Positions 17,437 to 25,315 of a stretch of DNA of 64,000 bases are shown piece by piece (position 1 is the stretch's first letter; each line of letters begins with the position of its first letter). The translations under genes were made by a program, and so were the position numbers. Under the pieces are notes generated by a model. The model was not told the origin of the DNA. It saw only the letters and a program-made list of their open reading frames with translations, and searched no databases. The DNA lies in assembly GCF_000482465.1 (NCBI RefSeq), contig NZ_KI519429.1, positions 62,001-126,000 of the forward strand, read 5' to 3'. This stretch comes from Runella limosa DSM 17973. Its GTDB lineage: Bacteria > Bacteroidota > Bacteroidia > Cytophagales > Spirosomataceae.

Positions 17437-18018
17437 TTAATTTGCGTTAACATGGTATCCAACAGCATCCAATGGTTGACGGCCCTTCGAATCAGCGTTT
17501 TTGAATTGACTAGGCGTCATGCCCGTGATTTTCTTAAACTGATTCGATAAATGACCCACGCTACTGTAATGAAGTTCGTCGGCTATTTGGCTGAGAGTCA
17601 ATTCATCATACGCCAATAACTCTTTCGCTCGCTCGATTTTCTGACGAATGATGTATTGTTCGATTGTAATCCCTTCATGAGCGGAAAAAAGCGTGCTAAG
17701 ACCGTTGTAGTCGCGATGAAGCTGCGCGGCTAAATAGTCTGAAACGTTTACTTTCAAGCCTTCCGAAGACGAACGAACGAGTTCTAATACCAACGTTTTG
17801 ATTTTTTCGATGACTCGCAAGCGCTTATCTTCAAGGAGTTCAAAACCGTACTCTTTGAGTGTAGTGGCTACTGCATCCACTTGCGCAGGGGCAAATGGTT
17901 CGGACACAGTCACTTCGCCCAGTGTTACTTGCTGAACTTGAAAGGTAGCTTGAGAAAAGAGCTGGTTTACTACCATTTTACAACGGTCACAAACCATGTT
18001 TTTGACGTAAAATACCAT
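17437..18018 (-). CDS. AraC-type regulator with N-terminal HMA-like sensor domain
   Basis: About 193 residues from ATG 18016-18018 (MVFYVKNMVCDRC); another in-frame ATG 13 codons upstream is possible. The first 70 residues look like an HMA ferredoxin-like domain with the CDRC pair, and the last 100 are an AraC DNA-binding domain (LTLSQIADELHYSSVGHLSNQF, written here across its two helices, then FKKITGMTPSQFK). I infer that metal binding to the N-terminal Cys pair controls the operon it sits in. Confidence 0.85.
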   Translation of the reverse strand: MVFYVKNMVCDRCKMVVNQLFSQATFQVQQVTLGEVTVSEPFAPAQVDAVATTLKEYGFELLEDKRLRVIEKIKTLVLELVRSSSEGLKVNVSDYLAAQLHRDYNGLSTLFSAHEGITIEQYIIRQKIERAKELLAYDELTLSQIADELHYSSVGHLSNQFKKITGMTPSQFKNADSKGRQPLDAVGYHVNAN

Positions 18019-18082
18019 TGGATTTTGACTTAAAATTCCCCAAAAATGCGTTGACATGAACGACAGTCATGCCAAGGAAATT

Positions 18083-18529
18083 CTAAATCAAGAAGGATTG
18101 GACGAACGAAAGCATACTTCGCCCGTGAAACAAAGAAGTGAATGAATAAACAGAAGAAGAACCCGCCGAAGTGGGCAAGAAAAATTCAAATACAACTTTG
18201 AAGACCGCTACAAACGTCTCAACAGCCCAGTCAGCCGTTGCCTTTAACAACTTAGCGACCCATTGTGTCACCGACGACGCTACCTCTACATTTTCGTAGC
18301 GTTGTTGGTCTTCGCAGCAAGTTCTTTTTTTGATAATCGTTTGTCCAGCAGGAGTAGTGGACTCTTTTGTCGTAGCACAGCTGCCGCATTTTTGTTTGCT
18401 AAGGGCAGCTAAATGCAGCGATTTTCCTCTCAGAATACAATGATGTTCAACCACGCCAAAACCCGTGCTTGCCGTTAGAACGACAAGTGCCATAAAAAAG
18501 GCAAGAAAGCGGCGGAACATTAATTTCAT
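18083..18529 (-). CDS. Small exported Cys-rich protein of the HYC/CC type
   Basis: A protein of 148 residues from ATG 18527-18529 (MKLMFRRFLAFFMALVVL signal or anchor); the longer frame starts in the rplT terminator and is rejected. It has paired cysteines in order HHC, CGSC and CC, the pattern of a small Bacteroidota family often found beside copper or metal TonB receptors. A second hydrophobic stretch (about 100-125) may be a membrane span. Function is unknown; place and cysteines point to metal binding. It is the first gene of the metal operon. Confidence 0.65.
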   Translation of the reverse strand: MKLMFRRFLAFFMALVVLTASTGFGVVEHHCILRGKSLHLAALSKQKCGSCATTKESTTPAGQTIIKKRTCCEDQQRYENVEVASSVTQWVAKLLKATADWAVETFVAVFKVVFEFFLPTSAGSSSVYSFTSLFHGRSMLSFVQSFLI

Positions 18530-18603
18530 ATAAGCAGATAGCGCTGTAATTAAGGTCGAAACATTTCTTTGGGCTAAAAAGTTCGGACAAATGTTCAAAA
18601 TAA

Positions 18604-18634
18604 AAAAGGTGACGAAAACGAATTCGCCACCTTT
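18604..18634 (-). terminator. Intrinsic terminator after rplT
   Basis: On the minus strand AAAGGTGGCGAA pairs with TTCGTCACCTTT across TTCGTT, followed by TTTTT. It ends the rpmI-rplT transcript. Confidence 0.8.
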
Positions 18635-18671
18635 CTCAAAAAAGAGGTACACTTAGCACCGCTTTTCCCAA

Positions 18672-19016
18672 TTATTTTACTTTTTCTACTACTGCCTTGA
18701 ACGCCTCAGGGTGATTCATTGCAAGGTCAGCAAGTACTTTACGGTTTAGCTCAACACCAGCCGCGTGAACTTTACCCATCAATGCAGAATAAGACAATCC
18801 TTCTTGACGAGCCGCAGCGTTGATACGCTGAATCCACAAGGCACGGAAATTTCTTTTCTTTTGTTTACGACCTACATAAGCGTAGTTAAGACCGCGCTCA
18901 ACGGCGTTTTTGGCTACTGTCCATACGTTTTTACGACGGCCGTAGTAACCTTTGGCTAATTTTAATACTTTTTTGCGACGAGCCCGCGACGCAACGTGGT
19001 TTACCGAACGTGGCAT
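18672..19016 (-). CDS. rplT: 50S ribosomal protein L20
   Basis: A basic protein of 114 residues starting [20 protein letters not shown], the invariant L20 start. L20 binds 23S rRNA early in large-subunit assembly and represses its own operon in other bacteria. It follows rpmI by about 90 bp on the same strand. infC, which commonly precedes these two genes, is not next to them here. Confidence 0.98.
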   Translation of the reverse strand: MPRSVNHVASRARRKKVLKLAKGYYGRRKNVWTVAKNAVERGLNYAYVGRKQKKRNFRALWIQRINAAARQEGLSYSALMGKVHAAGVELNRKVLADLAMNHPEAFKAVVEKVK

Positions 19017-19109
19017 AGTTTTGTTAGTTTTTTGACGGTTGGTGGCTTATTTTAAGCACTTTGTAAACCAACAATCGGGTGAAACAATGAACCTGTGCTT
19101 GCGCACTAA

Positions 19110-19304
19110 TTAGAACTTAAGCATCAAACGGATGCGATCCATATTTGTGTCATCAACAACAGTGAAGCCTACAAGGCCACGCTTACGTTTTGTTGATTTC
19201 TTAGTCAAAATATGGCTATGGAAAGCGTGCTTACGCTTAATTTTACCAGTGCCAGTCATTTTAAAACGCTTCTTGGCACCTGAATTGGTTTTAACTTTTG
19301 GCAT
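19110..19304 (-). CDS. rpmI: 50S ribosomal protein L35
   Basis: A basic protein of 64 residues beginning [20 protein letters not shown], the standard L35 N-terminus, and ending in RIRLMLKF. It is a component of the large ribosomal subunit. A TACCTTTG element lies about 50 bp upstream, consistent with its own promoter in the absence of an adjacent infC. Confidence 0.98.
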   Translation of the reverse strand: MPKVKTNSGAKKRFKMTGTGKIKRKHAFHSHILTKKSTKRKRGLVGFTVVDDTNMDRIRLMLKF

Positions 19305-19352
19305 GATACCAGACTTTTAAAGTAGTTAAAAAAAGTAAAAAATTTGGGGTGC

Positions 19353-19360
19353 AAAGGTAC
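19353..19360 (-). promoter_or_regulatory. Putative -7 element TACCTTTG before rpmI
   Basis: The minus strand reads TACCTTTG, an exact TAnnTTTG match, about 49 bp before the rpmI start. It also lies just past the DUF6702 stop, marking the boundary between the two transcripts. Confidence 0.5.
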
Positions 19361-19376
19361 GAACCTTTGTCGAATA

Positions 19377-19922
19377 TTACAATCCGAGCGGCAGAACTTT
19401 ATCTTCGTTTTTAAAGATATACGATTTCTTCTGGCCTTGGTAGTTGAAGTTAACGAGATTCACTTGGTCGTCAAAAAAATCAAGCATGATGCTATTTTGC
19501 AATGAAAAACCCGCAATAGCCTCAGAACAAGGGATTTCTACATAGATCCACGTAGCGTCCGCCTCTTGTTCTTTTCCGATGTACGAATACGGCTTTTTTT
19601 GTTTGGCAGTAGTCACAATCGCAAAATGTTTCCGAATGTATTTTTCGACAAAGGGGTCATTCTTATCGTTGTTAACCACCGTGAATTTTTGACCGCCATT
19701 TTCTTTGGACAGCACACTTTCCAAATCATCCGTAAACACCCGAATACTCACCTCAAACGACTTTTCTTTGGCGTTATAGTCCATTCGGGTAATGCTGGTA
19801 TGGAAATCGTGCTTTGAAAAACCAAAAGAGCTAAGGCACAAAAAGAGAATCACGCAAAGACGCAAAGGTGCAAAGAACGTTTCCGTCTTCGCACCTTTAC
19901 GTGAGTTAGTTACTAAACTCAT
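19377..19922 (-). CDS. DUF6702-like exported protein
   Basis: About 181 residues from ATG 19920-19922, two bases after the rseP stop. The mature part (from SKHDFHTS) has the DUF6702 pattern: DYNAKEKSFEVSIRVFTDDLE early and NFNYQGQKKSYIF late, likely a beta-sandwich in the periplasm. Function is unknown. The N-terminus is odd: its signal-peptide core (FFAPLRLCVILFLCLSS) is encoded by a CGCAAAG-type genome repeat at about 19846-19910, as if the repeat had replaced or extended the original leader. Confidence 0.75.
   Translation of the reverse strand: MSLVTNSRKGAKTETFFAPLRLCVILFLCLSSFGFSKHDFHTSITRMDYNAKEKSFEVSIRVFTDDLESVLSKENGGQKFTVVNNDKNDPFVEKYIRKHFAIVTTAKQKKPYSYIGKEQEADATWIYVEIPCSEAIAGFSLQNSIMLDFFDDQVNLVNFNYQGQKKSYIFKNEDKVLPLGL
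19846..19910. repeat. CGCAAAG/GCACCTTT inverted repeat inside the DUF6702 leader
   Basis: AAAGGTGCAAAGAACG is followed a few bases on by the inverse CGTCTTCGCACCTTT, with CACGCAAAGACG and ACGTGAG at the outer edges. This CGCAAAGACGCAAAGG type of word is a familiar dispersed repeat of Bacteroidota. Here it lies within a reading frame. Confidence 0.65.
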
Positions 19923-19923
19923 A

Positions 19924-21231
19924 CTAACGGAAGAGTTTAAAAATATCGTTTCCAAAAGCGAAAACCATCAATCCAAGGAGAATTACCATTCCTACTTTTT
20001 GAGCAGCTTCTAAGAATCTATCTGATGGCTTGTGGCCTGTCACCATTTCATAAATCAACAAAACCGAGTGGCCACCATCAAGGGCTGGAATGGGCAAAAT
20101 ATTCATAAATGCCAATACCATCGACAGCAAGCCCGTGAGAAACCAAAAACGACCCCAATCCCAAATTCCACCGAACATTTGGGCAATACCAATCGGCCCG
20201 CTCAATGCCTTAGAGGCAGATACTTCACCACGGAAGATTTTGCCAAATCCACGAATGTTGTCGGTCACGACGCTGAATGCTTTTTGAGTTCCAATCGCAA
20301 TTGACTCACCGAAAGAGTAGTCGATGTGGGTAGTTTTAAGTCCCAATTCTGGGGCAAAGCCAATTTTTCCTTCTTCGGGTACGTCCACGTTAAGCGTTAC
20401 GATTTTTCCTTTACGGTCAATTTCCAACACTGCTTTTTTGCTTTTCAGATTGGACAGTGCGTCTCTGATTTCGTGGTAAAACTGGATAGGCTGGTTATTT
20501 ACCTTTACAATTTTATCACCTGCTAATAGTCCTGATTTAGACGCAGGCATCCCAGGCGTCACTTCTCTAATCGAGAAAGGATAAATGGGGTCAATAAACT
20601 CACCCGCATTTTTCTTGTCCGAAATCTTCTCGATGAAATTATTCGGCACATAAATATCCACTTTTTCCCCATTACGCTCTACCGTGTAGTAGCTGTTCGA
20701 CTCCAAAAACACTTTACGAACTTCGGCAAAATCATCAAATGGTTTTCCATTGATGGCCACGATTTTATCGCCCGTACGTAGCCCGATTTCTTGGCCTAAC
20801 TTGTGCGCAACGATTCCGTATTTTACATCTTTGGTCGCGATGTAGTCATATCCTTCCGAATACGTAATGGCCACAAAAATGATAATTCCCGTAATGACAT
20901 TCACAATGATTCCGCCCAGCATCACAATCAAACGCTGCCAAGCGGGTTTGGCGCGAAACTCCCACGGTTCGGGCTCTGCCGTCAGGTTTTTGGTGTCCAA
21001 CGACTCGTCCACCATTCCTGAGATTTTAACAAAACCACCCAGTGGCACTGCACCAAAACCATATTCGGTTTCTCCGCGTTGGATAGACCATATTTTAGGC
21101 GGAAACCCAATGAAATACTTTTCAACTCGCATTCCGAACATCTTTGCGGTGATCAGATGCCCCCATTCGTGTAAACCTACTAAAATCGACAGTCCTAAAA
21201 TCAACTGTCCTACCATTACTAAAATTTCCAT
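19924..21231 (-). CDS. rseP: Site-2 intramembrane zinc metalloprotease RseP
   Basis: A protein of 435 residues. The first span carries HEWGH (His21, Glu22, His25), and the third metal ligand is in the C-terminal NILPIPALDGGH motif. Two PDZ domains lie between (about 115-205 and 215-290). The family cuts membrane-bound anti-sigma factors and signal-peptide remnants. In many Bacteroidota it directly follows dxr; here a Uma2-type gene lies between them. DUF6702 follows with a 1-bp gap. Confidence 0.95.
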   Translation of the reverse strand: MEILVMVGQLILGLSILVGLHEWGHLITAKMFGMRVEKYFIGFPPKIWSIQRGETEYGFGAVPLGGFVKISGMVDESLDTKNLTAEPEPWEFRAKPAWQRLIVMLGGIIVNVITGIIIFVAITYSEGYDYIATKDVKYGIVAHKLGQEIGLRTGDKIVAINGKPFDDFAEVRKVFLESNSYYTVERNGEKVDIYVPNNFIEKISDKKNAGEFIDPIYPFSIREVTPGMPASKSGLLAGDKIVKVNNQPIQFYHEIRDALSNLKSKKAVLEIDRKGKIVTLNVDVPEEGKIGFAPELGLKTTHIDYSFGESIAIGTQKAFSVVTDNIRGFGKIFRGEVSASKALSGPIGIAQMFGGIWDWGRFWFLTGLLSMVLAFMNILPIPALDGGHSVLLIYEMVTGHKPSDRFLEAAQKVGMVILLGLMVFAFGNDIFKLFR

Positions 21232-21275
21232 TCTCTGAGTTTAAGTATGTGTGCAAGCACACGTTTAGTTAGTCA

Positions 21276-21866
21276 TTAATCAATATTTTGAAAAACCGTT
21301 GTTAGGTCGATTTCTAATCCTTCTAAGACCTTTCCCCCGTCGATAACACCAAACGGTTGTTTTTCAGGATTGGTATTTTGAGGGCTAAAAATCATGTATG
21401 TTTTCTCATTGGGGTCAATCAACCAACCCAATTGGCAACCGTTGGCAACCCACTCCTTCATTTTATCAACATGCTCCGACCAAGTGTCTGATTCTGAAAT
21501 GACTTCTACCACAAAATCAGGACAGATAGGGGCGAATTTTTTCCGTAAAGCCGAAGGAACTTGTTCCCATCGCTCGCGACGTATCCAAGCCACGTCAGGC
21601 GACTTGATGGATTTGTCAGGGAGGGTAAAACCTGTTGCAGGGCCAAAAGCGATTCCCATTTTATTCTGTTTGGCCCAGTAGCCAATTTCAATCGCGATGT
21701 CTAAATCGCGCGAGCCTCCAATGCTTCCAGTAGGTGACATAAAAATGATTCTTCCGTATTTGTCCCGCTCAAAGTGCATTCCATTGCGACGATTTGCCTC
21801 GCAAAAAGCGAAGAACTCATCGTCGTTCATGGTATCCATGGTGGGTATGTTCAGTACTTGGGACAT
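21276..21866 (-). CDS. Uma2-family putative restriction-like endonuclease
   Basis: A protein of 196 residues. It has the PD-(D/E)xK-like pattern of Uma2 (DUF820): SPDVAWIRRERW followed by PDFVVEVISESDT, then a Lys/Glu-rich helix and GWLIDPNEKTYMIF. These active-site residues look intact. Uma2 proteins are common in cyanobacteria and patchy in Bacteroidota, with no settled role. The gene begins 5 bp after dxr and ends before rseP, inside an otherwise housekeeping operon. Confidence 0.88.
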   Translation of the reverse strand: MSQVLNIPTMDTMNDDEFFAFCEANRRNGMHFERDKYGRIIFMSPTGSIGGSRDLDIAIEIGYWAKQNKMGIAFGPATGFTLPDKSIKSPDVAWIRRERWEQVPSALRKKFAPICPDFVVEVISESDTWSEHVDKMKEWVANGCQLGWLIDPNEKTYMIFSPQNTNPEKQPFGVIDGGKVLEGLEIDLTTVFQNID

Positions 21867-21871
21867 AGTCG

Positions 21872-23035
21872 CTATTTTGACAGTAAACTTTCGGCTACAC
21901 GGCGTGTTTCAGTGTCGGTTTCGATATAATCGTCGAGGGTTGGTTGTTGAATAAACGCTACGGTGTTCATACAAGTTTCGATAAGGTCTGACATTTGCAG
22001 AAAACCTACTTTATCTTGTAAAAACGCTGCTACTGCCACTTCATTGGCTGCATTCACAATGCAGGCCATGTTTCCACCACGTTCGAGGGCATCGAAAGCG
22101 AATCGCAAATTACGAAAAGTTTTTAAGTCGGGTTGCTCAAATGTGAGAGACGGATACTGAGCAAAGTTGAAGCGAGGAAAATCGGCCTTCAAGCGATGCG
22201 GGTAGGTGAGGGCAAACTGAATCGGAAGGCGCATATCAGGTAATCCCATTTGGGCTTTGATGCTTCCATCTTCAAACTGCACCATTGAATGGATAATGCT
22301 TTGGGGATGCACCACTACTTCGATTTGCGATGCTTCTAGTCCAAATAGCCATTTAGCTTCGATTACCTCTAATCCTTTGTTCATCAACGACGCCGAATCA
22401 ATCGTAATCTTAGCCCCCATGCTCCAGTTGGGGTGTTTCAACGCTTGCGCTTTGGTGACGTGTAAAAGCTCATCGCGGGTTTTGCCTCGAAATGGCCCAC
22501 CCGAAGCGGTCAGCAATATTTTTTCGATGGGGTTATGAAATTCTCCCACAATGCACTGAAAGATGGCCGAATGTTCGGAGTCAACGGGGTAGATATTTAC
22601 CCCTTTTTCGCGCGCTAAAGCCGTCACCAATTCTCCCGCCACCACCAACGTTTCTTTATTGGCCAAGGCAATTTGTTTCCCTGCTTCAATCGCTTTTACA
22701 GTCGGAATCAGTCCCGAATACCCCACCATAGAGGTTAAAACGGTGTCGATAGAGTCCATTTGGACAACATCGGCAATGGCCTTCGCTCCTGCATAGACCT
22801 GAATCCCAAGCGGGTCGAGGGCGTCAAAGACTTTGTCGTATAGCAATTCATTGGCAATGACAACCACATTGGGACGAAACGTTGCGGCTTGCTCAATCAG
22901 CAGTTCAGCGTTGTTTTGAGCGGTAAGGATTTCGACCGTAAACGACTCTGGATGAGCCGCTACTACGTCGAGTGCTTGGGTTCCAATCGAGCCCGTTGAG
23001 CCAAGAATGGCTATGTGTTTTTGGGGAAACTTCAT
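21872..23035 (-). CDS. dxr: 1-deoxy-D-xylulose 5-phosphate reductoisomerase
   Basis: A protein of 387 residues. It makes 2-C-methylerythritol 4-phosphate with NADPH, the committed step of the MEP isoprenoid route. The NADPH fold starts LGSTGSIGTQALDV, the metal and substrate motifs include NKETLV, DSEHSAIFQC and TASGGPFRG, and the C-terminal helical domain is complete. It is the first gene of the run dxr, Uma2, rseP, DUF6702, with a TAATTTTG element 23 bp upstream of the ATG. Confidence 0.97.
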   Translation of the reverse strand: MKFPQKHIAILGSTGSIGTQALDVVAAHPESFTVEILTAQNNAELLIEQAATFRPNVVVIANELLYDKVFDALDPLGIQVYAGAKAIADVVQMDSIDTVLTSMVGYSGLIPTVKAIEAGKQIALANKETLVVAGELVTALAREKGVNIYPVDSEHSAIFQCIVGEFHNPIEKILLTASGGPFRGKTRDELLHVTKAQALKHPNWSMGAKITIDSASLMNKGLEVIEAKWLFGLEASQIEVVVHPQSIIHSMVQFEDGSIKAQMGLPDMRLPIQFALTYPHRLKADFPRFNFAQYPSLTFEQPDLKTFRNLRFAFDALERGGNMACIVNAANEVAVAAFLQDKVGFLQMSDLIETCMNTVAFIQQPTLDDYIETDTETRRVAESLLSK

Positions 23036-23057
23036 GTAATGGACAACTATTCACGGG

Positions 23058-23065
23058 CAAAATTA
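23058..23065 (-). promoter_or_regulatory. Putative -7 element TAATTTTG before dxr
   Basis: An exact TAnnTTTG match on the minus strand, 23 bp from the dxr start codon; expected transcript start is about 15-20 bases before the ATG. Confidence 0.5.
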
Positions 23066-23208
23066 CACATTCTTTTGGCTTTTAGGGTAAGAGACAAACA
23101 TCGATTTTATTTACTGCCTATCTCGTATGAGTAGAATCAAGAGCGCAAATTGTTTATCCTAGAAATACCAGTGATTCAACCTGTTATCCTACCACGTCCT
23201 TTACCTAC

Positions 23209-24414
23209 ATGAAACGCAGAAACTTTCTTCACCAGAGCGCCATGATGGCCTTGAGCACTCCGCTTATTTCTAACGCCGCAGAATTTGGGCACTTTGACCC
23301 CCAAATTGCGGATTTGTCATCGCACAAAATTGCGGAAATTGCCTATACGCAAGTCCAGCTAAAATGGCCTCGTTTTGTGGGTAAAAACGCCCGACGAGAT
23401 ATTCACGGATATGGCCCCAAAGTAAATGTCTGTGTACTTACCACCGACCAAGGAGCCAAAGGTTGGGGAATGCACGGTCGTCGAAGCGATGAAACCATTG
23501 CGTATTTGAAAGGGAAACGTGTTTCGGAAGTTTTTGAACCAAAGTTGGGCGTTACCGACCCTCAAGCCTTACCTTTTGATGTGCCACTGCACGATTTGGC
23601 AGGGGTCATCCTCAACAAACCTGTCTATGAATTGATGGGGCGGAAAAAGCCGATTACAACCAAGTGCTACAGCGGCATGATTTATTTTGATGAGCTCGAA
23701 CCCAAAGAAGGCCCTGTGACTACGTTGCCCAACGGACTCGACAACATCATTGCCAATTGCAATGCAGATTATAAATTGGGCTATCGGCAGTTCAAACTAA
23801 AAATTGGGCGCGGCAATATTTGGATGCCCAAACAAGAAGGGCTTCAACGCGACATCGAGGTGACGAAGCTTGTTCATAAAACATTTCCCGATTGCGATAT
23901 TCTGGTCGATGCCAACGATGGGTACACGGCCGACATGGCCATCGCATATCTAAAAGGCATTGATGGGATTCCGCTGTTTTGGTTTGAAGAACCCTTTGCC
24001 GAAACCGTGGCAGATTACCGAAAGTTAAAAGACTGGTTGAAAGCCAACAACGTTAAAACACTGTTGGCCGATGGCGAAGCCAATCCAAATCAACAACTTC
24101 TGCGCGAACTTGAAGAACAAAAACTGATTGATGTTCACATCACCGACATCATGGGCTACGGCTTTACGCCTTGGCGCAAAATCATGCCTGAGCTTCAAAA
24201 AATGGGCATTTTGGCTTCTCCTCACGCGTTTGGTGAGCAGTTAAAATCATTCTATACGGCTCATTTGACAGGGGCATTGGGGAATACCGTCACCATCGAA
24301 GGAGTACCATGTACTTGTGAGGACGTTGATTTTAGCCTTTATAAAATTGTTAACAGCGAGTTTATTCCACCCAAAGCTCCTGGTTTTGGAATGAAATTGC
24401 TGAAGATGGTCTAA
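23209..24414 (+). CDS. Exported enolase-superfamily (mandelate racemase-like) enzyme
   Basis: A protein of 401 residues. The N-terminus MKRRNFLHQSAMMALSTP looks like a twin-arginine signal (RRNFL). The barrel carries LKIGRG for the first catalytic Lys region, then DILVDANDGYT (first metal Asp), FWFEEPF (Glu) and ADGEAN (third acid), with SPHAFGEQ near the end. This places it in the mandelate racemase/muconate lactonizing group of the enolase superfamily, which abstract a proton alpha to a carboxylate. The substrate is unknown, possibly a sugar acid. Confidence 0.85.
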   Translation: MKRRNFLHQSAMMALSTPLISNAAEFGHFDPQIADLSSHKIAEIAYTQVQLKWPRFVGKNARRDIHGYGPKVNVCVLTTDQGAKGWGMHGRRSDETIAYLKGKRVSEVFEPKLGVTDPQALPFDVPLHDLAGVILNKPVYELMGRKKPITTKCYSGMIYFDELEPKEGPVTTLPNGLDNIIANCNADYKLGYRQFKLKIGRGNIWMPKQEGLQRDIEVTKLVHKTFPDCDILVDANDGYTADMAIAYLKGIDGIPLFWFEEPFAETVADYRKLKDWLKANNVKTLLADGEANPNQQLLRELEEQKLIDVHITDIMGYGFTPWRKIMPELQKMGILASPHAFGEQLKSFYTAHLTGALGNTVTIEGVPCTCEDVDFSLYKIVNSEFIPPKAPGFGMKLLKMV

Positions 24415-24471
24415 AGCAACTTTACCATTTATACAGATTTAACAATTCGGATAAAAAATATTTTCACAAAA

Positions 24472-24485
24472 ACAGACAAGTCTGT
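24472..24485. promoter_or_regulatory. TetR operator upstream of the regulator gene
   Basis: Perfect dyad ACAGAC-AA-GTCTGT, 22 bp before a TACTTTTG -7 element, so a bound repressor would cover the -33 region. A matching dyad is at 25087-25100. Confidence 0.75.
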
Positions 24486-24506
24486 ATGATTTATAAAAAA
24501 TAGTGT

Positions 24507-24514
24507 TACTTTTG
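24507..24514 (+). promoter_or_regulatory. Putative -7 element TACTTTTG for the TetR gene
   Basis: Exact TAnnTTTG match 22 bp before the ATG at 24536, just downstream of the operator dyad. Confidence 0.5.
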
Positions 24515-24535
24515 TTGTGTTAATGAACGATAACA

Positions 24536-25066
24536 ATGGACACCAAGAAAAATATTGAGAATACAGCCGCACGATTATTTTACGAACAAGGCTACAATTC
24601 GACGGGAATCAACCAAATTATTGCCGAAGCAGGTGTTGCCAAAGCCAGTTTGTACGCTCATTTCCCCTCGAAAATCGACATTCTAAAGAAATACTTGCAA
24701 AATACTTCCGAAAGCTCAATCGAGGTTTTTCGTAGTATAGTTGAGCAAAAACAGACGCCAAGAGACAAAGTGTTGGGTGTTTTTGATTCTTTGCTCACCT
24801 TTTCCAATGAAACGAGCTTCAACGGTTGCCAATTTTTAAACATTGCCGCTGAGATTCCCCAATCCAACGAAGATGTACTTGCATTGATTCAAGGTCATAA
24901 AAATAAAATTCGTCAGTTATTCGTCGAAATGCTTGAACCAATCAATAAAGAAAATTTGGCGGATGAATTATACATTCTTTTTGAAGGAGCTTTGGCAAGT
25001 AGCAAGGTCTTCAAAGACAAATGGACGCTTGAAACAACCCGTAGAATCGTCGAGCAATTAATTTGA
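24536..25066 (+). CDS. TetR/AcrR-family transcriptional repressor
   Basis: A protein of 176 residues. The N-terminal helix-turn-helix (about residues 5-50: ARLFYEQGYNSTGINQIIAEAGVAKASLYAHFPSKID, shown in pieces by its helices) is typical of TetR, and the C-terminal ligand-binding part is helical with a Cys in NGCQFLN. Two GACAGAC-type dyads flank the gene, one before its own promoter and one before the next gene, so it most likely represses itself and the following pair, released by an unknown small ligand. Confidence 0.92.
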   Translation: MDTKKNIENTAARLFYEQGYNSTGINQIIAEAGVAKASLYAHFPSKIDILKKYLQNTSESSIEVFRSIVEQKQTPRDKVLGVFDSLLTFSNETSFNGCQFLNIAAEIPQSNEDVLALIQGHKNKIRQLFVEMLEPINKENLADELYILFEGALASSKVFKDKWTLETTRRIVEQLI

Positions 25067-25086
25067 TTTTTTTTGACCGTCAATAG

Positions 25087-25100
25087 ACAGACTGGTCTGT
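25087..25100. promoter_or_regulatory. Second TetR operator
   Basis: Dyad ACAGAC-TG-GTCTGT, same half-sites as the one at 24472-24485, placed between the TetR gene and the small-protein/PPOX pair. Confidence 0.75.
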
Positions 25101-25133
25101 ACTTAAAAACATAACCTTTTAAAAACGAAAACA

Positions 25134-25307
25134 ATGGAAACGAAAGAAACAACCTTCAAAAAATTGGGCTTGGCAACTTTATTAGCTACTCAGCCCAAAC
25201 AAGTGCTGCTTAATGAAGACGGCGAAGTAGTGATTCAGGACGAGTGTGGTGATACACTATGGGATCGGGTTTTGGCCCAATACGAAACCGAACAAACCGA
25301 TAAATAA
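25134..25307 (+). CDS. Small 57-residue protein in the TetR-controlled unit
   Basis: An open frame of 57 residues, ATG 25134 to TAA 25305-25307, beginning METKETTFKKLGL and ending ETEQTDK. It is soluble and acidic, with LLNEDGEVVIQDECGD in the middle. It starts 34 bp after the operator dyad and ends 8 bp before the PPOX gene, so it is probably translated. I do not recognise a family. Confidence 0.65.
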   Translation: METKETTFKKLGLATLLATQPKQVLLNEDGEVVIQDECGDTLWDRVLAQYETEQTDK

Positions 25308-25315
25308 TAGAAATC

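Noticed and set aside
20867-21238. Forward 123-codon frame antisense to rseP
   Set aside because: The rseP frame has clear motifs on the other strand; the forward frame has no start context or domain.
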